A DNA stretch of 39,665 nucleotides from Acetobacter okinawensis JCM 25146 (lineage in GTDB: Bacteria > Pseudomonadota > Alphaproteobacteria > Acetobacterales > Acetobacteraceae): the NCBI RefSeq assembly GCF_000613865.1, contig NZ_BAJU01000025.1:1-39665 (forward strand), given 5' to 3'. A program made the translations under genes and the position numbers. Below the pieces are notes generated by a model. It saw nothing but the letters and a program-made list of their open reading frames with translations. It was not told the origin of the DNA and ran no database searches. Positions 36,272 through 39,665 of this stretch are shown here, one piece after another (the stretch's first letter is position 1; the number at the start of each line of letters is the position of its first letter).

Positions 36272-36880
36272 ATGGCATTCGCAAACACTCCCCAACCCGA
36301 CCCCGCTGTAATGGATAACGGCCTTTCCCTTGCAGGTATGTTGCTGGTGGCAACGCCCATGTTGGGGGGGACCCCGTTTGGGGAATCCCTTATTTACATG
36401 TGCAGCCACACACCCGATGGCGGGGCAATGGGCCTTGTCATTAACAAACGCCTCCCGCGCCCAGACTTTGACGACCTGCTTGAGCAGTTGCAGATCGCCC
36501 CTATCCCCCCTGTGCGCAGGATTGGCCTTTGTGCAGGTGGTCCGGTGGAGGAGGGACACGGCCTTGTGCTGCATTCTGCGGAGTGGAGCGGACAGGACAG
36601 CCTGCGCGTGACGGATAATGTGGCGCTGACATCCAGCATGGATGTGCTGCAAGACATAGCGCGCGGAGCAGGCCCGCGTGATGCCCTGCTGGCCATGGGG
36701 CATGCAGGCTGGTCTGCTGGACAGCTTGAGCAGGAAATTCTGCATCATGACGCCTGGCTGGTGGTGCCTGCAACGCGGGAGCTGGTGTTCGGCATGGATC
36801 ATACCGTTAAATGGCGGCGTGCTCTGGCCTCCATTAACATTGATCCAGCACGGCTGAGCAGGCAGGCGGGCCACGCCTGA
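36272..36880 (+). CDS. YqgE/AlgH family protein
   Basis: Conserved bacterial protein of unknown biochemical role (DUF179; AlgH in Pseudomonas is a regulator of alginate). About 202 residues from ATG 36272; an in-frame TTG at 36236 and ATG 36311 are alternatives. Family sequence: LLVATPMLGGTPFGESLIYM, GAMGLVINKRLP, GGPVEEGHGLVLHSAEW, LLAMGHAGWSAGQLEQEI and HDAWLVVPATRELVF. Divergent from ppk2 over about 110 bases; rapZ ends 28 bases downstream on the opposite strand. Confidence 0.9.
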   Translation: MAFANTPQPDPAVMDNGLSLAGMLLVATPMLGGTPFGESLIYMCSHTPDGGAMGLVINKRLPRPDFDDLLEQLQIAPIPPVRRIGLCAGGPVEEGHGLVLHSAEWSGQDSLRVTDNVALTSSMDVLQDIARGAGPRDALLAMGHAGWSAGQLEQEILHHDAWLVVPATRELVFGMDHTVKWRRALASINIDPARLSRQAGHA

Positions 36881-36908
36881 ACGGGTAGGGACGGAACCGT
36901 AACCGGGG

Positions 36909-37880
36909 TCAGTAAGGTTCGGGGTGCGGGGTTTCGGTCGGTTTTCTGGCCCACCGCCACGCGCTAATGCCCTGACGTGCCAGTTCGCGGTGCATGATCA
37001 TGATCGGCCACTGGCCAGAACCCTGATAATGACCCATGCCATCGGGAGCGGACAGACGTTTGGCCAGAGCCTCCACGACTGTAACGGAGCGGTGCCTGCC
37101 GCCGGAGCAGCCGATGGCAATGGTGGCGTATTTTTTGCCTTCCTGCACAAAGCGCGGCAGCACAAGCTGTAACATGGCGTGGATCTGCTCCAGAAAGGGC
37201 AGGTAGTCCGTGTCGTGGGTTACGTAGGCTGCCACATCTTCGTCCAGCCCTGTTTTGGGGGCGAGTTCGGGTATGTAGTGCGGGTTGCGCAGGAAGCGGG
37301 CGTCAAACACGATATCCGCCTCCCGCGGCAGGCCCGCAGGGTAGGCGAAGGACATGAGCGTGACGGTCAACCCCTCGCTCGGCCCGCCCACCCATGGGCT
37401 GAACCGGCTTTCCACAAACTGCCGCAGGTCGGGTGGGGGCATGTCTGTTGTGTCAATAACCAGATCGGCGGCTGCGCGCAGGGGGGCCGTCAGGGCCAGT
37501 TCGGCTTCTATGCCTTCCTTTACGCTGCTGTGGGGGGCCAGTGGGTGCCGCCGCCGGGTGGCGGTGTAGCGGCGCAGGAGCACGCTTTCATCCGCAGTGG
37601 CGTAAATCAGCTCCACGCGCAGGTGTGGGTTGACCCTCAGGCGGGCCAGCGCGGCCAGTACGGCGGAAGCATCAAACCCACGGGTGCGGGAATCGACGCC
37701 AATGGCAACGGGGCGTTCCGCACGGGCTACAATATCATCCAGCATGCCCAGTGGCGGATTATCGATGACCTCATGGTCAAGGTCTTCCAGAATCCGCAGG
37801 ATGGAAGATTTGCCCGCTCCGGACAGACCAGACACCAGCAGAATGCGGCGCGGAACCGACGTATCATCCGCCATGAGCAT
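36909..37880 (-). CDS. rapZ: RNase adapter RapZ
   Basis: P-loop protein that in Enterobacteria guides RNase E to the glmZ small RNA; in alphaproteobacteria the target is not known. Walker A LLVSGLSGAGKSS, Walker-B-like ADLVIDTTDM, C-terminal CSGGRHRSVTVVEAL (conserved Cys/His/Arg), FDARFLRNPHYIPELAPKTG, TFARWLA-like end replaced by ARKPTETPHPEPY. Start ATG 37880, with AAGGAAGAG upstream; an in-frame ATG at 37937 is possible. In many alphaproteobacteria hprK sits between chvG and rapZ, but here that place is taken by an opposite RidA-like gene. Confidence 0.93.
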   Translation of the reverse strand: MLMADDTSVPRRILLVSGLSGAGKSSILRILEDLDHEVIDNPPLGMLDDIVARAERPVAIGVDSRTRGFDASAVLAALARLRVNPHLRVELIYATADESVLLRRYTATRRRHPLAPHSSVKEGIEAELALTAPLRAAADLVIDTTDMPPPDLRQFVESRFSPWVGGPSEGLTVTLMSFAYPAGLPREADIVFDARFLRNPHYIPELAPKTGLDEDVAAYVTHDTDYLPFLEQIHAMLQLVLPRFVQEGKKYATIAIGCSGGRHRSVTVVEALAKRLSAPDGMGHYQGSGQWPIMIMHRELARQGISAWRWARKPTETPHPEPY

Positions 37881-38124
37881 GGACGGCTCTTCCTTTTTAC
37901 TGTCCGATAAGGTGCACGTTCGTAACGAGCCGGTCATGGCAAATGGTGTGCAATTCGGTTGCGGCGGGAGTTTAAAGCAGTTTTATGCTGGAAGAGAAGG
38001 CATTCTGCTCAGACCTGCTATACCAGATATTAACGTAATGACGTCGGCAGGCCTGTAGCCGCGCATTTGTTACGAAAGGGAAAATTGCGGTTGCCGCCAA
38101 GCTGCCTTACAGCATCATCTTGTG

Positions 38125-38522
38125 ATGAAAGATAAAACTCTGACACGGACCCCACGCTCCGTCGCCAGTCGCCCGCGCGTTGTGCAAACGGCGGAAGGTC
38201 TTATGCTTGCAGGGCTGCAAGCGCCCCGTTCTTCCGGCATGGATATGGCCGATCAGTGCAGGGCCGCCTTTGAGGAAGCTATCCCCCTACTCAAAGAGCG
38301 GGATCTGGCATTGCGCGATGTTAGCCGCATTGTCTGCCATATTGCGGACGCGGATGATTTTCCGGCCAGTTTTCCCGTTTTTCGCCAGTTTTTTCCGTCC
38401 ACATCACCGGGCATGACCATGATGTGGCTCAAGGATGCCCCATCTACTGCGCCAAAAATCGTGTTGATCTGGTGATCTGCCTGCCAGAGGAAGAAGACCC
38501 CGCAAGCACTGCCGGGTTCTGA
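38125..38522 (+). CDS. RidA-like protein (frameshifted)
   Basis: About 130 residues, probably of the RidA/YjgF-YER057c family that hydrolyses reactive enamine/imine intermediates. Pattern: EGLMLAGLQAPR, DMADQCRAAFEEAIPLLKER, DLALRDVSRIVCHIADADDF, FPVFRQFFP. The intact frame ends at 38475; one more G near 38424 gives MTMMVAQGCPIYCAKNRVDL and VICLPEEEDPASTAGF at the end. The usual catalytic arginine before the VEI strand would be the R of KNRVDLVI; this needs alignment. Lies convergent with the sensor kinase and divergent from rapZ. Confidence 0.68.
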
Positions 38523-38530
38523 GCGCTGGG

Positions 38531-38553
38531 CCCCGCGCAGTGTCAGCGCGGGG
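38531..38553. terminator. GC-rich hairpin spanning the sensor-kinase stop codon
   Basis: Perfect 8-bp stem CCCCGCGC (38531-38538) / GCGCGGGG (38546-38553), 7-base loop; the loop holds the stop of the leftward kinase gene (38543-38545). It lies between convergent genes and may end both transcripts, though neither direction has a T run. Confidence 0.45.
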
Positions 38554-39665
38554 GTGGGCTCGGCACACGGGGCAGTTCGATGATGAACTGGGCCCCGCGG
38601 ATGTGCCCCTTGTGGTCATGCAGGTTTTCCACGGCAATGCTGCCGTGCAGGGCTTCTATGATCTGGCGGCTGATGGATAGGCCAAGGCCGGAGTGCTGGC
38701 CAAAATTCTCGTTTTTCGGACGTTCTGAATAAAAACGGTCAAAAATGGAATCCAGCTTGGCCTGCGGAATGCCCGGTCCTTCGTCCGAGACGGCAATCCG
38801 CACCATTTTGCCATTGGCGGCGGCATGGAGGATGATCTGCATTGGGGGAGAGAACGATATGGCGTTGCCGATCAGGTTGCGCAGGACCTGCACCAGCCGG
38901 TCTTCTACTGCCAGTGCGCTCAACGGGTTTTCGGGCGAATCGTTTTGCACATCGGTGACAATAATCGGCTGATCTTCCTGCCGCGTGGCCTGATGAATTT
39001 CTGCCAGAACTGCCAGAAGTGGGCCAATGGCCACGGGTCTTGCCTTGGCGCGCGACATTTCCGCATCCAGGCGGCTGGCATCGGAAATATCGGTAATCAG
39101 CCGGTCCAGCCTGCGCACATCATCGTTAATAATGGTCAGCAGGCGGCGCTGCTGGTTCAGGTCTTCAATGCGCAGCAGGGTTTCAATGGCCGAGCGGATG
39201 GAGGTGAGCGGGTTTTTAATCTCATGGCTCACATCGGCGGCAAAACGCTCAATGGCGTCCATGCGCTTCCACAAGGCCTGCGCGCTGGCCTGTAGCGCAC
39301 GGGCGACATCGCCAATCTCGTCCCGTCGGGCCAGCAGGCGGGCAGGGACTGTACCGGTGCGCCCCGTTGTATCGCGCATGACCTGTGCGGAGGCCGCAAG
39401 GCGCAGCAGAGGCCGCGCAATGGTGAGCGAGAGGTACCATGAGAGCAGGACCGTCAGCACCAGTGCCAGAAAGAAAAGGGAGAGAATGGTCGAGCGGATG
39501 GCAAACAGTGAGCGATCCACCTGCGAGGCCACGCGGGTAAGCTGGATGACGCCCACCGTCCAGCCGTCACGCATGACTGGCTCGGCAACGGTGATGATCA
39601 GCCTGCCCCGTGCGGTACGGCGGATGTAGGGAGGGGCTTCTGGCGGGGATGGTCCGCACTCCCGG
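38543..39665 (-). CDS. chvG: ChvG-like sensor histidine kinase (partial; N-terminus beyond the window)
   Basis: Membrane sensor kinase of the alphaproteobacterial ChvG-ChvI (ExoS/BatS) type, linked in relatives to acid, envelope and host-associated signals. In view: the end of the periplasmic sensor (LIITVAEPVMRDGWTVGVIQ), transmembrane helix (ILSLFFLALVLTVLLSWYL), HAMP (RPLLRLAASAQVMRD), H box FAADVSHEIKNPLTSIRSAI, N box VLRNLIGNAISFS, G1 DEGPGIP and G2 GLGLSISRQIIEALHGS. Open to the window edge, reading in from 39664; the response regulator chvI would lie beyond. hprK is not found next to it. Confidence 0.88.
   Translation of the reverse strand, partial: RECGPSPPEAPPYIRRTARGRLIITVAEPVMRDGWTVGVIQLTRVASQVDRSLFAIRSTILSLFFLALVLTVLLSWYLSLTIARPLLRLAASAQVMRDTTGRTGTVPARLLARRDEIGDVARALQASAQALWKRMDAIERFAADVSHEIKNPLTSIRSAIETLLRIEDLNQQRRLLTIINDDVRRLDRLITDISDASRLDAEMSRAKARPVAIGPLLAVLAEIHQATRQEDQPIIVTDVQNDSPENPLSALAVEDRLVQVLRNLIGNAISFSPPMQIILHAAANGKMVRIAVSDEGPGIPQAKLDSIFDRFYSERPKNENFGQHSGLGLSISRQIIEALHGSIAVENLHDHKGHIRGAQFIIELPRVPSPPPR

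Noticed and set aside
37881..38542. Remnant of hprK on the minus strand
   Set aside because: The leftward frames here lack a P-loop and HprK motifs; they are shadows of the RidA-like gene.
1..39665. Search for mobile elements, CRISPR arrays, prophage genes or defence systems
   Set aside because: No transposase, integrase, regular spaced repeats, terminal repeats or phage proteins were seen; the region is core genome.

Overview
The window looks like a chromosomal core region of an acetic acid bacterium (family Acetobacteraceae, probably Acetobacter or a close relative). This rests on protein families and gene order: an NDUFA12-type complex I protein next to an MCE/MlaD protein and a DUF2155 protein, the DUF4164-like / zapA / 6S RNA / 5-formyltetrahydrofolate cyclo-ligase / YmdB cluster, a ChvG-like sensor kinase near rapZ, an alphaproteobacterial GTTC-N7-GTTC SOS box before dinB, and moderately high GC. 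I see no transposase, integrase, prophage, CRISPR array, rRNA or tRNA.

Layout. 1-2240: start of a leftward gene, then NDUFA12-like, mlaD-like, a 71-residue protein and a DUF2155 exported protein. 2330-4920: otsB-otsA-dsbB-like operon (trehalose synthesis plus a DsbB-type membrane protein). 4991-6573: a Nudix hydrolase divergent from an aldo/keto reductase. 6675-12461: uvrB, a 2OG-Fe(II) oxygenase and a two-domain M16 peptidase, closed by a strong terminator. 12536-15758 (leftward): an outer-membrane protein, dinB under an SOS box, and an unknown one-helix protein behind a Fur-box-like site. 15923-18269: pyrD, a TIGR01459 HAD hydrolase and a second Nudix protein. 18337-20558 (leftward): ymdB-like, 5-formyl-THF cyclo-ligase, 6S RNA, zapA and a small coiled-coil protein. 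20615-22664: an unknown protein, class I aldolase and a ThiE-like protein with a degenerate active site. 22725-23959: two leftward lipoproteins (fasciclin, and a Gly/Trp-rich one). 24054-28761: epmA and epmB head to head, then ggt and map. 28876-33387: a D,D-carboxypeptidase divergent from clpS-clpA. 33390-39665: DUF3465 protein, an MCP-like/Cache protein, PPK2, YqgE/AlgH, RapZ, a RidA-like protein and the ChvG-like kinase.

The most striking property is reading-frame damage. Fourteen genes, including the normally indispensable pyrD, are each split by a frame change; the M16 gene has two, giving fifteen in all. Most are explained by one missing base, often in a short run of identical bases, and the two halves always join into a full-length family member. 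I read this as uncorrected sequencing error rather than mass pseudogenisation, so I annotate the restored genes and give the position of each break.

The genes are mostly housekeeping: DNA repair (uvrB, dinB), proteolysis (ClpSA, M16, Map), envelope (MlaD, Dac, lipoproteins, outer-membrane protein), stress and energy stores (trehalose, polyphosphate), translation-factor modification (EpmAB) and regulation (ChvG, RapZ, 6S RNA). The less understood items are the Fur-box gene, the MCP-like/Cache protein, the ThiE-like protein, the Gly/Trp lipoprotein and the apparent absence of hprK between chvG and rapZ.
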